Assembly (NCBI RefSeq): GCF_002934455.1
Contig: NZ_PTIR01000015.1
Coordinates: forward strand, 113,165 to 177,164
Source: Trinickia symbiotica
Lineage (GTDB): Bacteria; Pseudomonadota; Gammaproteobacteria; Burkholderiales; Burkholderiaceae
Reading direction: 5' to 3'
Length of the DNA stretch: 64,000 nt
The notes under the pieces are model-generated. The model saw only the letters and a program-made list of their open reading frames with translations. It was not told where the DNA came from and ran no database searches. Shown in pieces: positions 28,147 to 37,097 of this stretch. Numbering within the stretch: the first letter of the stretch is position 1; each line of letters opens with the position of its first letter. Made by a program: the position numbers and the translations under genes.

Positions 28147-29421
28147 ATGAGTCAACGGGCCCTCGTCATCGAACCTGATTTTTCTGGCCATCGCTGGCGC
28201 TATGTCGAATGGACCATCGAAGCGCTTATCGAAGCCGGATACGATTGCACGCTCTCGACTGACGCGCGCAACCGCGAGCATCCGCTCATCCGGTCATACC
28301 AAGAGCCGCGATCCGGCGTCTCCTTGGTCTGGCTTTCCGATGGAAAGGCGCCGTCGTCTATCCTGCGACGGCTGTTGAATCGAGCGAAGCAGGAGTTTGC
28401 CTTTCACACTTTATTCGCTTCGGCCTACCGCGCCGCGAACGGCAGGGATTCCGTCGATCTCATTGTGGTTCCCTACGGTGACTACATCCTCAAAGCCGTG
28501 GCTATTCTGGGTTCACCCTTCGGCGCAGCACGCTGGATGTGCGTCACGATGCGACAGTTTTTCCATATGCAAGAGGTCGGCGTCGCGGTGCCTCGTCGCC
28601 CGCTGTTCGATTTACTCACGAAGCAACTCTTCATGCTCGCCCTATGCCGAGGGAACCCAGCCGCGGTGCTATCGATCGATCCAACGCTCCTCCTTTGGCA
28701 CCAATCGTCGCGATTGGCTGGCAAGCCCCCATCGATCTACTATTTGGCCGACCCCTTCCCCGAGGTAAGCCCGCGCGACAAGTCGGCCGCAAAAGCGCGC
28801 CTCGGGATAACTGCCGATCGATCGATTCTCGTCTATGGGGCAATCTCCGAGCGCAAAGGCATATTCGAGCTACTGGGCACGTGCATGACGCTTGACGGCC
28901 CTCCGCTGATCATCATCGCGGGTGAACAAGACGACGCAGTGAGTCAGTACCTTTCGTCGTTCGGCGATCGACTTGCTGACCGGATTGCTGTGTTCAACCA
29001 CTTCATATCGGCGGAGATGGAGGTGGACTTGTTTTCGGCATGCGATGTGGTCTGGATCGGGTATAAGGACCATTACGGCATGAGTGGCGTACTGGTTCAA
29101 GCTTACAAGTTCGGAAAAATCGCGATCGCAAGCTCCGCTGGACTGATCGGTTGGTTTGCAAAGCGCGACCAAATGGGCCCGCTCCTCGACGATCTCTCCG
29201 CGTCGACGATCCGGTCCGCCATCGACGACGCGATCCGTCAGTGCCAATCAGACGCCCCGTCGTCCGTCCGGAAAGATCGAGCGAAACTTCTTGCCCAACA
29301 CACCGTCGTCAATTTCAAAGAAACGATCAAACGAGCGGTCGGCAACTGTGCGCCAGCTGTCGATGGACACGACGCCGACGTGGCGTGCACCTGCACGGGC
29401 GCATCGCAATCCGCCGGCTGA
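28147..29421 (+). CDS. Probable GT-B glycosyltransferase, divergent
   Basis: The 424-residue protein begins RALVIEPDFSGHRWRYVEW, resembling the N-terminal strand and glycine loop of GT-B enzymes. The second half has LVYGAISERKGIFELL (the strand and helix usual for GT4: G.i...KG), LIIIAGEQDD, and CDVVWIGYKDHYGMSGVLVQAYKFGKIAIAS, a variant of the E-x7-E donor region in which the acidic residues are not obvious. Sequence similarity to standard GT4 is low, so donor and activity are uncertain. GGGG lies 6 bases before the ATG. First gene of a plus-strand unit with another GT4 and an acetyltransferase. Confidence 0.75.
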   Translation: MSQRALVIEPDFSGHRWRYVEWTIEALIEAGYDCTLSTDARNREHPLIRSYQEPRSGVSLVWLSDGKAPSSILRRLLNRAKQEFAFHTLFASAYRAANGRDSVDLIVVPYGDYILKAVAILGSPFGAARWMCVTMRQFFHMQEVGVAVPRRPLFDLLTKQLFMLALCRGNPAAVLSIDPTLLLWHQSSRLAGKPPSIYYLADPFPEVSPRDKSAAKARLGITADRSILVYGAISERKGIFELLGTCMTLDGPPLIIIAGEQDDAVSQYLSSFGDRLADRIAVFNHFISAEMEVDLFSACDVVWIGYKDHYGMSGVLVQAYKFGKIAIASSAGLIGWFAKRDQMGPLLDDLSASTIRSAIDDAIRQCQSDAPSSVRKDRAKLLAQHTVVNFKETIKRAVGNCAPAVDGHDADVACTCTGASQSAG

Positions 29422-29437
29422 CCAAGGCACCGAGATC

Positions 29438-30658
29438 ATGGGCTTGAAAATTCTGCATGCTATCGCCAGCGTGAATCCGGCATATGGTGGGCCGATAGAA
29501 CATGTTATGCAGATCGCGCGCGTACACAGGAGTCATGGCAACTCGGTCGAGATCGTGTCGCTCGACAGCCCAAGCGATCCTTGGGTCGCGGACTGCAAGG
29601 TTCGTTGCCATGCGGTCGGGCCGGGACTCGGAAAATATCGCTATACCCCCAGGCTCATCTCATGGTTGGAAGCGCATGTGTCGACTTTCGACGTCGTGAT
29701 AGTCAACGGTATATGGAACTACATCTCGTTTGGCGTCTGGCTCGCGCTCCGCGGCTCGACGGTACCGTATTTTGTATTCGCGCACGGGATGCTCGATCCG
29801 TACTTTCGGAGGCAATACCCACTCAAGCATTTGAAGAAATGTCTGTACTGGCCGTGGGCGGAATACAACGTACTGAGAAACGCCAAGGCCGTATTTTTCA
29901 CGAGCGAAGAGGAAATGCTGCTCGCTCGTCAGTCGTTTTGGCCATATCACTGCAACGAATATCTAGTCAACTACGGGACCGGCAGCGCATCGGGGGACGC
30001 GGAGCAGCAGCGCGAAGCGTTCCTCACCCGCTTTCCGCACTTGCGCGGCAAGCGAAGTCTGCTGTTTCTTGGCCGTGTCCATGAGAAGAAAGGTATCGAT
30101 CTGACGCTGAAGGGGCTCGCTCAGTGCATAGCGGAGACGCCAATCAGCCGGACGACCGATGTGCATCTGATCATCGCGGGTGCGAACGACAACAAGCACG
30201 CCGCCGAGATCAAAGCACTTGCCAAAAAATTGGGATTGGAAGACAGAATTACATGGACAGGCATGCTGAGCGGCGATTTGAAATGGGGAGCGTTTCATGC
30301 GTCGGACGCGTTCGTCCTCAACTCTCATCAGGAGAACTTCGGGATCGCAGTGGTGGAAGCGCTGTCCGCCGGCCTGCCAACGTTGATCACCAACAAGATC
30401 AACATTTGGCGCGAAATCGAGCAAGCGCACGCCGGCTTTGTCGATCGGGATGACACTGCCGGCGCGGCCAGGTTGTTGAACCGCTGGCTCACCGCTCCAC
30501 ACGATGAGTGGGCCGATATGCGCATACGTGCTCGAGATTGCTTCAACTCGCGATTCCACGTCGGTGCAACGTTGCAGTGCCTGGAGAACGCCTTTGCAAC
30601 TTACGGCATCGAATACGAAGCGACACGTCGTGCAGACCTTCTCCCATCGAATGCGTAA
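29438..30658 (+). CDS. Glycosyltransferase family 4
   Basis: The 406-residue protein starts MGLKILHAIASVNPAYGGPIEH, the N-terminal loop of GT4 enzymes, followed by VNGIWNYISFGVWLAL, FAHGMLDPYF, LLFLGRVHEKKGIDLTLKG and FVLNSHQENFGIAVVEALSAGLPTLIT (E-x7-E donor site). It resembles WbnE/WcaC-type transferases. The frame is open upstream through the end of the previous gene, but the ATG at 29438 fits the fold start. It follows the gene at 28147 by 16 bp, so they are cotranscribed. Confidence 0.9.
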   Translation: MGLKILHAIASVNPAYGGPIEHVMQIARVHRSHGNSVEIVSLDSPSDPWVADCKVRCHAVGPGLGKYRYTPRLISWLEAHVSTFDVVIVNGIWNYISFGVWLALRGSTVPYFVFAHGMLDPYFRRQYPLKHLKKCLYWPWAEYNVLRNAKAVFFTSEEEMLLARQSFWPYHCNEYLVNYGTGSASGDAEQQREAFLTRFPHLRGKRSLLFLGRVHEKKGIDLTLKGLAQCIAETPISRTTDVHLIIAGANDNKHAAEIKALAKKLGLEDRITWTGMLSGDLKWGAFHASDAFVLNSHQENFGIAVVEALSAGLPTLITNKINIWREIEQAHAGFVDRDDTAGAARLLNRWLTAPHDEWADMRIRARDCFNSRFHVGATLQCLENAFATYGIEYEATRRADLLPSNA

Positions 30659-30681
30659 TTACCAAGCGCTTTGAGCCATTG

Positions 30682-31290
30682 ATGACACAAACGCAAACGC
30701 AAGCGCGTACGACTCGACAAGCAGAAGACTTGCTCGAGGGAAGAACACGCTTCAACGGGCCGACATTCACTTTGGTGAACCGGTTGAGGCGGGCTGCGTG
30801 GCAGTTGTTCAGCCTGCTATTCTTCAGATTCTCGCCCGTTCCGTGCCATCGATATCGATTGTTGCTGTTGATCCTCTGGGGCGCCAAAGTATCCCTGCGC
30901 TCGGGTGCCCATGTTTATCCGGACGCGCGGATTTGGGCTCCATGGAATTTGGCGCTCGAGGAATATGCTTCGATCGGCCCTCGGGTGAATTGCTACAACA
31001 TCGCCAAGATTACGGTAGGCCCTCGTGCGATTGTGTCGCAGGGGGCCTATCTTTGCACCGGGACGCACGACTACGACGATCCTGACTTCCCATTGTACGC
31101 ACGGCCGATTGCACTGCAGGCGCGTTCGTGGGTATGTACTGAAGCGTTTGTAGGACCGGGCGTCACTGTGCATGAAGGTGCTGTTCTTGGCGCGCGCGCC
31201 GTTGCCACCAAGGACATCGACGCATGGCAGGTTCATGCGGGCAATCCTGCTTCATATAGGAAGACGAGGAATCGAATACCGGGGAATTAG
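30682..31290 (+). CDS. WcaF-like acetyltransferase (left-handed beta-helix)
   Basis: The 202-residue protein matches WcaF-type hexapeptide acyltransferases: GPTFTLVNRLRRAAWQL, then FRFSPVPCHRYRLLLLILWGAKV, HVYPDARIWAPWNLALEEYASIG, AIVSQGAYLCTGTHDYDDPDFPL (catalytic His in GTHDY) and FVGPGVTVHEGAVLGARAV, GNPASYRK. It should O-acetylate a sugar of the repeat unit in the cytoplasm using acetyl-CoA. I chose the ATG at 30682; the frame opens further upstream inside the previous gene. Third and last gene of its unit. Confidence 0.9.
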   Translation: MTQTQTQARTTRQAEDLLEGRTRFNGPTFTLVNRLRRAAWQLFSLLFFRFSPVPCHRYRLLLLILWGAKVSLRSGAHVYPDARIWAPWNLALEEYASIGPRVNCYNIAKITVGPRAIVSQGAYLCTGTHDYDDPDFPLYARPIALQARSWVCTEAFVGPGVTVHEGAVLGARAVATKDIDAWQVHAGNPASYRKTRNRIPGN

Positions 31291-31342
31291 CGTAATCGCG
31301 CGACCGGTATCGAGGGTCCCGCACGCTCGGCAGGCGGCCTCT

Positions 31343-31366
31343 CGTTACGTACCGTTGAGGTAACGC
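31343..31366. promoter_or_regulatory. Putative activator box C upstream of the first glycoside hydrolase
   Basis: CGTTACGTACCG + TTGA + GGTAACGC; two mismatches to box D, with the same TTGA spacer. It is only 34 bp before the start of the gene at 31401. Unlike boxes A, B and D, I see no sigma-54 promoter at the expected distance outside coding sequence. Confidence 0.5.
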
Positions 31367-31400
31367 CGTCCATAACCGACGACTTTAATCAGGCGATACC

Positions 31401-33383
31401 GTGCGTACCAGATCTGCTTGCGCTCCGATCGTTCGGCGTCGCGCCGCGTTGCGACTTCTTGTCGCTGGCTCATCTGCCATTGTGAGTGTTGGCCTTCCGG
31501 GCACTCATGCGCAAAACGCCCGGCCCACCCTCGTTGCCAAATCGCCAGACGGCCAAGCGGGCACGCGCATGCCTCAGCGCTCAGCGTCGGCTTCCGATTC
31601 GATGCCTACGGCGGCTGTCATTTGCACGGACGCGTCGACGACATTTGGCGGCCGCGCCAGCGGACTTATCACGGCCAATACCCCAAGCTCCGACGGCACA
31701 CGTATGTTCACGGAAGGCAGCCGCTTCAGCATATCGTTCGTCACCGCTGCGCCGGAACCCGACGATGTAGTGTGGTCGATCCGGGACCATATGGATCGTA
31801 TCCAGGTCAGTGGTACGTTTCACGTCGCGGGAGGCACTCGCACGACCACACTTTCATGCAAATCGACGTTGAGCGGCTATTTCGCCGTATCGGCAACGCT
31901 GTCCAAGGCCGGGGGAACGTTGCCGCGTACTGGCACCCGTCCATCCGGAATCGCAACGTTCGGGATCTTGCCAAATTCGTCGACATATCTTCCGGCCGTG
32001 ACTCTCGCGCATATCGACCAGCATCGTTTTGGCATGCAAGGATTCAACGGCCGCGCGCGGTTGCTGGCGGCCCTGGGGATATCGCAAACGATCGACGATC
32101 GGCAGCTCTCGGTTATGGAGCCAGCGGGACCAAACAAATGGAAGCCATCGGTTGCCGACGTGGATCCGATCTACAAGCGCGGACAGGTGATGCGACTCGT
32201 GCGGCTCGATGGCATCCCCGCATGGGCAAGTCCTGCCGGAAGAGATGAGGATCGCAGCCACCCTCCCATCAACCTGAGCTACTACGAGCACTATATGGCA
32301 CGAGTGGGTGCAGACACCGAAGCCATTCGCCAAGTATTTTTCCCGAGTCAGCAGAACAACTACTATCAGGTAACGTGGGAGCCGGACTGGCAAGACTCCG
32401 CCGCCAACTTCGTCGCAATGTATGCGGCCGTCTATAAAGGGTTGCACTCGGCCGATCCGCACGCTGTTGTCATGGGGCCGACCAGTCCGGTGCCGGGGGC
32501 CTACTGCACCGTGTATTGCACGGCCAACTTGTTGAGCACATATGCTTCACTCGGATTGGCCAATTACATCGACGGTGTCACCACCCACGGCTATTACGCT
32601 TACCCGGCTTCCGCCGCAACACCGCCAGAAAAGTACGACACCGATCCCAACCCGTCCAACGTGGCCCAGGCCCTCGATCAGCAGATGCGCGCCTTGCGGG
32701 CGCAAATGCAATCGATGAAGCCCAACATGCGGTTGTGGTCCACCGAGCTCGGCATTCGCTACGATCCGGGCGCAGCATATGGCCCGAATTACCCCTCGGC
32801 CAATCAGTTGTATGCGCAGGCCGCCGTTGCCACCCGCGCCCATCTCATCATTCTCGGCGAAGGCGCCCAGGTCACCTACTTCTTCTTCGGCGCCGACTAC
32901 CCGGGCGATCCCGGCTACGGCACCTTCTTCGACCTGGACCACTCGCAAGGCTCGTTCACCGCAACCAATCTGAGCCCCAAGCCCGAGGCCATGGCATTCG
33001 CCGCCATGACGCGCATCATCGACGGCACACAGACGTTCGGGCGACTGAACGGCCTGCCTCCGATGGTCTATGGGTATGCCTTCCAGCAGCTCGGCGGCGG
33101 AAAGGTCATCACCGCTCTCTGGACCCACAACAACGCGGTTTGGCCAAACTCGAACGGTACCTATAGCCCAACCTACACCAACCGCTACGCCCTCGCGGTC
33201 GATGCACCGGGAACGAATGGCTTTGTGAAGGTGATCGATATGATGGGCAACTCGAGTCAGGCCGCTTATGTGGACGGCATCACCGCCCTCACCCTGACCC
33301 CATCACCGATTTACGTCATCTCTTCGAACGCAAACGTGGTCAAAGCCAATGTTACTGCGCCGGTCGGTTACAACGGCCAGTGA
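31401..33383 (+). CDS. Secreted PslG/GH39-like glycoside hydrolase, EPS locus (copy 1)
   Basis: The 660-residue protein has an arginine-rich N-terminus and a signal peptide (RRRAALRLLVAGSSAIVSVGL up to about residue 38), an Ig-like region (~75-200) and a large TIM-barrel-like domain. In it TWEPDW gives a candidate acid/base E327 and LWSTELG a candidate nucleophile E449, the layout of clan-A hydrolases such as PslG (GH39), which trims the EPS Psl in the periplasm. A beta-rich domain follows. It likely cuts or edits the EPS made by this locus. The start is a GTG at 31401 with a weak AGG upstream. Copy 2 is at 37098-39002. The family call is from motifs only. Confidence 0.75.
   Translation: MRTRSACAPIVRRRAALRLLVAGSSAIVSVGLPGTHAQNARPTLVAKSPDGQAGTRMPQRSASASDSMPTAAVICTDASTTFGGRASGLITANTPSSDGTRMFTEGSRFSISFVTAAPEPDDVVWSIRDHMDRIQVSGTFHVAGGTRTTTLSCKSTLSGYFAVSATLSKAGGTLPRTGTRPSGIATFGILPNSSTYLPAVTLAHIDQHRFGMQGFNGRARLLAALGISQTIDDRQLSVMEPAGPNKWKPSVADVDPIYKRGQVMRLVRLDGIPAWASPAGRDEDRSHPPINLSYYEHYMARVGADTEAIRQVFFPSQQNNYYQVTWEPDWQDSAANFVAMYAAVYKGLHSADPHAVVMGPTSPVPGAYCTVYCTANLLSTYASLGLANYIDGVTTHGYYAYPASAATPPEKYDTDPNPSNVAQALDQQMRALRAQMQSMKPNMRLWSTELGIRYDPGAAYGPNYPSANQLYAQAAVATRAHLIILGEGAQVTYFFFGADYPGDPGYGTFFDLDHSQGSFTATNLSPKPEAMAFAAMTRIIDGTQTFGRLNGLPPMVYGYAFQQLGGGKVITALWTHNNAVWPNSNGTYSPTYTNRYALAVDAPGTNGFVKVIDMMGNSSQAAYVDGITALTLTPSPIYVISSNANVVKANVTAPVGYNGQ
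32313..33163 (+). repeat. 851-bp near-identical block, copy 1 (partner 37932-38782)
   Basis: By eye this block matches 37932-38782 with only two differences (an F to L change near 33035 and a silent change near 33118), while the flanking parts of the two genes have clearly diverged. It spans most of the catalytic domain. Confidence 0.9.
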
Positions 33384-33449
33384 CCACGAAGCGGTGCCGG
33401 CCGCCACACCCACTGCGGAAATTGATTTTTGAATCACATCGAGGCGAAA

Positions 33450-34760
33450 TCAACGCGCCGTGCCACTTCCCAAATCGGCCTGCGGCCAAGCGGCGGAAGT
33501 TGGTATCGAGGTAGTCTGCCGCCTGTTTGCCAGTTCTCGATAGACGCCGGGAATGTATGCCATCACGAGGATATAGACGATGGGCGCCCCGGTGATTGGC
33601 TCGGAAACGAGCGCCGTTACAAGAATCGGGATACAAGCCGCGACTTTTCGCCAGCTACCTCGGGAACCTGGCCGCCATCCAGACAAGATCAAGAACTGGC
33701 ATAGGAATCCGAAGACCCCCGTCATACCGATACTGGACAGCAAGCAAATACCGTCGTCCTCGCCACTGCTACTGAACAATCCGGCGCCGACCGGATTGTC
33801 ACTTACTGCCTGAACCCCTCTGCTCATGGCATTTGCTCTGTCGGTGACAGAAGTGCCGTGGGTCTGAAGCTTATCCGTCAACCCGATGTACGGCGTGTAC
33901 ACTGCCGCCGGATATGAGAGACCGATCATGATTGCAGCCACGACCATTCGCCCCAAGCGAAAGCGTGGCGAACCAAAAAGATAGATCAACCCAATCGTCA
34001 GCACGAACAGGACAACGCCAAGCGACGAGAACGCGAGGATGATTCCTGAGGCGAGGCCCAACAATACAAGCCAGGAACGTCGAGTAAATGCCTCGTACGC
34101 CAGAAAGAAGCAGGCGAACGCCTGGTAGATGCCCGCTTCCCGGAAGAACCCGCAGAACCGATCGAGGCTCGTGGTCCCCGATACGAAGTCCGTGTACAGC
34201 ATCGATAGGGGGAAATATATCGCGCCGGTTGCCGCCGTCGGATCAATGGTTTGGTCGGTGTAGCCCTTTATATTCAACGTATATAAGAACAGCGGATCGC
34301 GGCTGCCCAGCACGGAGGTCAGGATGACGGTCACAAGACTCGACAGCCCGAGAAGCGACACCACGGTGCAAAGCTGCCGGAAGAACACGCCGTTTGCCCT
34401 GGTGTCCATCAAAATCATCGAATATGGAACAACGACCACAATCGTGGTGATAATGTCCTTCAGCGCGAACTCCAAGTTGGAGCGATTGTTCAACACGGTG
34501 AGGGGTCCGACGTACAACCAGTAGGCCGCCATGAACGCGCCCAGCATCAACATTTCTATGCGCAGTTGCGGACTTGTAAAGCGCTGCTTCTTGCGACTCA
34601 CGATCAGGTATGCCCCGGCGAGCACGACCGCGACAACCATGGCTATCGACGAAAAATTCTCTCCGAGAGCTGCAGGGCGCATCAAGAAAAGGTCGAGCAC
34701 AAGCCCCAAGCTGATCACGTCCTCGAGGGGAGGAATTCTCGTGGAGATACGTTTCTTCAT
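33450..34760 (-). CDS. Wzy-like polysaccharide polymerase (O-antigen ligase/polymerase type)
   Basis: The 436-residue protein has about ten to twelve hydrophobic segments (for example FSSIAMVVAVVLAGAYLIV, LLGLASGIILAFSSLGVVLFVLTIGLIYLF) and a large periplasmic loop around residues 170-215. FCGFFREAGIYQAF, FSSLGVVLF and VGAGLFSS resemble the O-antigen polymerase/ligase family. It is the only polymerase candidate in the locus, so it is likely the Wzy. It follows a GT4 gene by 40 bp on the same strand and converges with the first glycoside hydrolase. Confidence 0.82.
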   Translation of the reverse strand: MKKRISTRIPPLEDVISLGLVLDLFLMRPAALGENFSSIAMVVAVVLAGAYLIVSRKKQRFTSPQLRIEMLMLGAFMAAYWLYVGPLTVLNNRSNLEFALKDIITTIVVVVPYSMILMDTRANGVFFRQLCTVVSLLGLSSLVTVILTSVLGSRDPLFLYTLNIKGYTDQTIDPTAATGAIYFPLSMLYTDFVSGTTSLDRFCGFFREAGIYQAFACFFLAYEAFTRRSWLVLLGLASGIILAFSSLGVVLFVLTIGLIYLFGSPRFRLGRMVVAAIMIGLSYPAAVYTPYIGLTDKLQTHGTSVTDRANAMSRGVQAVSDNPVGAGLFSSSGEDDGICLLSSIGMTGVFGFLCQFLILSGWRPGSRGSWRKVAACIPILVTALVSEPITGAPIVYILVMAYIPGVYRELANRRQTTSIPTSAAWPQADLGSGTAR

Positions 34761-34800
34761 AGTCGATCCTTGTGTCCTCTCACGAGAATCTGCCGCACAT

Positions 34801-35985
34801 TTACGCTGGCATATACGCAGCCGTTTCAGCTCCGGCCAGCGATTCCGCCAGCTCTATCACGTTCGTCGCAAAGAACTTCGGCGTCCACCGACGAATCGAC
34901 CATGCCGCGTTGTCCGAAAGCCGTTCCTGCATGCCTGGAACCGTCGCGAGTTGCACCATCCGATCCGCCATTGCAGAAACGTCGCCAGGCTCGACGATGA
35001 AGCCATTGAGCCCTTCGAGCACGAGTTCATTCGCCACGCCGCAAGTTCGTGTCACGATGGCGGGCCTGCCGGCCGCAAACGCCTCATTGATGCAAAGCCC
35101 CCATTGATCGAATGCGCTGCCAAGCACGACGAATTCGGCAAGCGAATAGAGCCCCGGCATGTCCGAGTTCACGACCGAATTGAGCACCACGATGTGATTT
35201 TTCATGCCTCGCCGATCGATTTCATCTCGGATCTGTCCCTCGCACGGACCTTGTCCCACCAGGACTAGAGAAAGCCCTGCAGCATGCAGGCCGGATCGAA
35301 AGAAGGCCTCGATCACTAAATCGACGTTCTTCCGCTTGACGAATCTGCTGACACAAAGAACGTATCGTTCCGGTAGGCCAAAGCGCTCTCGAATTGTCGA
35401 TGCACTCGCAAGCGCTGCGCGCGCCTTTTTCGAAAAATAATCAACATCGATGACGTCGAATCCGATTCGCGACCGGGCCATCGGAATACCGAGCGACTTT
35501 GCATACGCCCGATGCTTCTCGCCTGCGACGAGCGCTCCGTCGTACCTCGACACCACTATTCGCTTCAAGCCTTCTTTGATCAGGTAGCGCTTGCCGTCAT
35601 CTGCTTTCGAGTCCGACATGTAGATGAGCGCAAATCGCCTTCTCAACAGCTTCGCCAGTAGAAGAAAAAATGAATAATTCGAGTTGTAGCCGTGCGTCAC
35701 CACCACATCGGGGTTGAACCGCCGCAGCGCCGCGAATACGCCGGCACCGATGCGGCACCAGTGCCCGTCGGCCTCACAAGCACCCTCCAGCAACGTAACC
35801 GCATTCGACGGGGAGCTGTTGAAGAACGCGGCGCGGCGCGCCTGCGGAAAATCGTACAGCGGGGATCTGCTGAATCCTTCGACGAGCGACACCTGGTGTC
35901 CTCGATCAGCGGCAAGCTCAGTCAGCGCTTCGTACCGGGGCACGTGATAGTCGCCCAGGTTGCCGATGACGAATAGTATTCGCAT
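34801..35985 (-). CDS. Glycosyltransferase family 4, paralog of the one at 24337-25530
   Basis: The 394-residue protein starts MRILFVIGNLGDYHVPRYEAL and shares most motifs with the GT4 at 24337-25530: RRRFALIYMSDSKADDGKR, GALVAGEKHRAYAKSLGIP, GFDVIDVDYF, YVLCVSRFVKRKNVDLVIEAF, LVGQGPCEGQIR, FDQWGLCINEAFAAGRPAIV. The open frame extends 36 codons upstream, but this ATG matches the start of the fold. First gene of a two-gene unit with the polymerase. No box or sigma-54 promoter was found upstream. Confidence 0.9.
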   Translation of the reverse strand: MRILFVIGNLGDYHVPRYEALTELAADRGHQVSLVEGFSRSPLYDFPQARRAAFFNSSPSNAVTLLEGACEADGHWCRIGAGVFAALRRFNPDVVVTHGYNSNYSFFLLLAKLLRRRFALIYMSDSKADDGKRYLIKEGLKRIVVSRYDGALVAGEKHRAYAKSLGIPMARSRIGFDVIDVDYFSKKARAALASASTIRERFGLPERYVLCVSRFVKRKNVDLVIEAFFRSGLHAAGLSLVLVGQGPCEGQIRDEIDRRGMKNHIVVLNSVVNSDMPGLYSLAEFVVLGSAFDQWGLCINEAFAAGRPAIVTRTCGVANELVLEGLNGFIVEPGDVSAMADRMVQLATVPGMQERLSDNAAWSIRRWTPKFFATNVIELAESLAGAETAAYMPA

Positions 35986-36559
35986 TGGATCATCAAACCT
36001 TCTGTTATAGAGTCGCAGGACTTGGTGGGCTCCGCCCGTGTGTGCGCCGGGACGATCGGGAAGAAGCGCATCCCTGCTCTGCGGCTGCTCCAAACCGTGA
36101 CCGTCCGCTTATCATCTCAAAGCAACTTCATTCGGGCGATGGCGACACCGATGCATCGCAGACGTGGGAACGCCGAAGGAAGCTGACGATCGCCGATATC
36201 TGGCATAAATATGACGCGTCGCTGAATGGTCGGCAATCATCGCGATGAAAATGGCGGATAACGGCTACGGTGTTCTCGATGAAACCTCGCCACTCATCAA
36301 TATCTCGCCGGGCCTCCCCAAGTGCGCTGCCCCCCGGCCCGAACGCACCGCAGACTAGTCCGCTCGGGGGCACTATGCAGCGCAGTTGCTGCCAGCACGA
36401 ACGGCGAGCGAAAGGCGCTGCCTTCATCAAGCTCTGTACAAGGTTTCTTGACGCAGCGCAAAGTTCATCCTGAAAAGTGCGCCAAGTCGAAATCTTGCCG
36501 CCCCTTCGCCCCCAGAGAACATCGACCTCATTCAGTCGGTCCGCTTATGAACGCCGCAG

Positions 36560-36720
36560 CGACTTAGTAGAGAAATACCCTGACACGTCCCCGCTCCGCG
36601 ATTATTGATGTGATCCGCGCTCCGGTGATTCGTATGAAAGCGCCGACAACGAAACCACCGCCCTCCGTACGCCGTAGGAAATCGCTGACATTTGAGCTAC
36701 CGATTAGTACTCGACGATAT
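36560..36720. repeat. Diverged direct repeat, copy 1
   Basis: Starts CGACTTAGTAGAGAAATACC and runs through GCGATTATTGATGT, AAAGCGCCGACAAC, CGTAGGAAATC and GACATTTGAG to CTACCGATTA. The same ordered blocks recur in the copy at 36732-36889, offset about 172 bp. Confidence 0.75.
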
Positions 36721-36731
36721 TGATTTGCGGC

Positions 36732-36889
36732 CGACTTAATAGATAAATACCCTAGCATCTTGCCTCGCCGCGATTATTGATGTCGTCCGAGCGCCGTGTC
36801 ACGTAGGAAAGCGCCGACAACAATCACCAGCCCCCGACACAGTAGGAAATCACCGACATTTGCGTTACCGATTACTACGCAATGTTCGG
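36732..36889. repeat. Diverged direct repeat, copy 2
   Basis: Starts CGACTTAATAGATAAATACC and repeats GCGATTATTGATGT, AAAGCGCCGACAAC, AGTAGGAAATC and GACATTTGCG in order. It ends in GCGTTACC-GATTA-CTACGCAATG, loosely like the activator box in reverse but with spacing off by one. Confidence 0.75.
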
Positions 36890-37050
36890 TAGCGCACGAA
36901 TTGAATCGACATAAGTCTTGCGGAATACTTCGTTCAAACAAAAACAGGCGGACTGCTTCACCGACCGTGGTTATCTGTAGTCGAATCGATAACCACTCTA
37001 AACGAAGCCATCGACGAGATTTCCCGTTTCAATTAGCCACTGGATTGGCA

Positions 37051-37066
37051 AGGGAATCTTTTTGCC
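37051..37066 (+). promoter_or_regulatory. Candidate sigma-54 promoter of the second glycoside hydrolase
   Basis: AGGGAATCTTTTTGCC has GG and GC separated by 10 bases and a full TTGC -12 element; the -24 element is poor (AGGGAAT instead of TGGCACG). It lies about 32 bp before the ATG at 37098. Confidence 0.4.
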
Positions 37067-37097
37067 TTTAATTCTTCACTTATGAGCGTGAAATTAA

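Larger units (their letters stand above)
35986..37097. other. 1.1-kb gene-free region before the second glycoside hydrolase
   Basis: I see no supported gene; short frames on both strands lack family features. From about 36560 it is AT-richer than its surroundings and contains a diverged tandem repeat (two copies of about 160 bp) and a candidate sigma-54 promoter just before the gene at 37098. Confidence 0.55.

Noticed and set aside
31498..31513. GG-N10-GC match 132 bp from box C
   Set aside because: It lies inside the hydrolase gene after the signal-peptide codons; using it would remove the export signal. The flanking bases fit the sigma-54 consensus poorly.
36128..36430. 100-codon minus-strand frame in the gene-free region
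   Set aside because: No ribosome binding site, no recognisable motif and atypical composition; I regard the region as non-coding.
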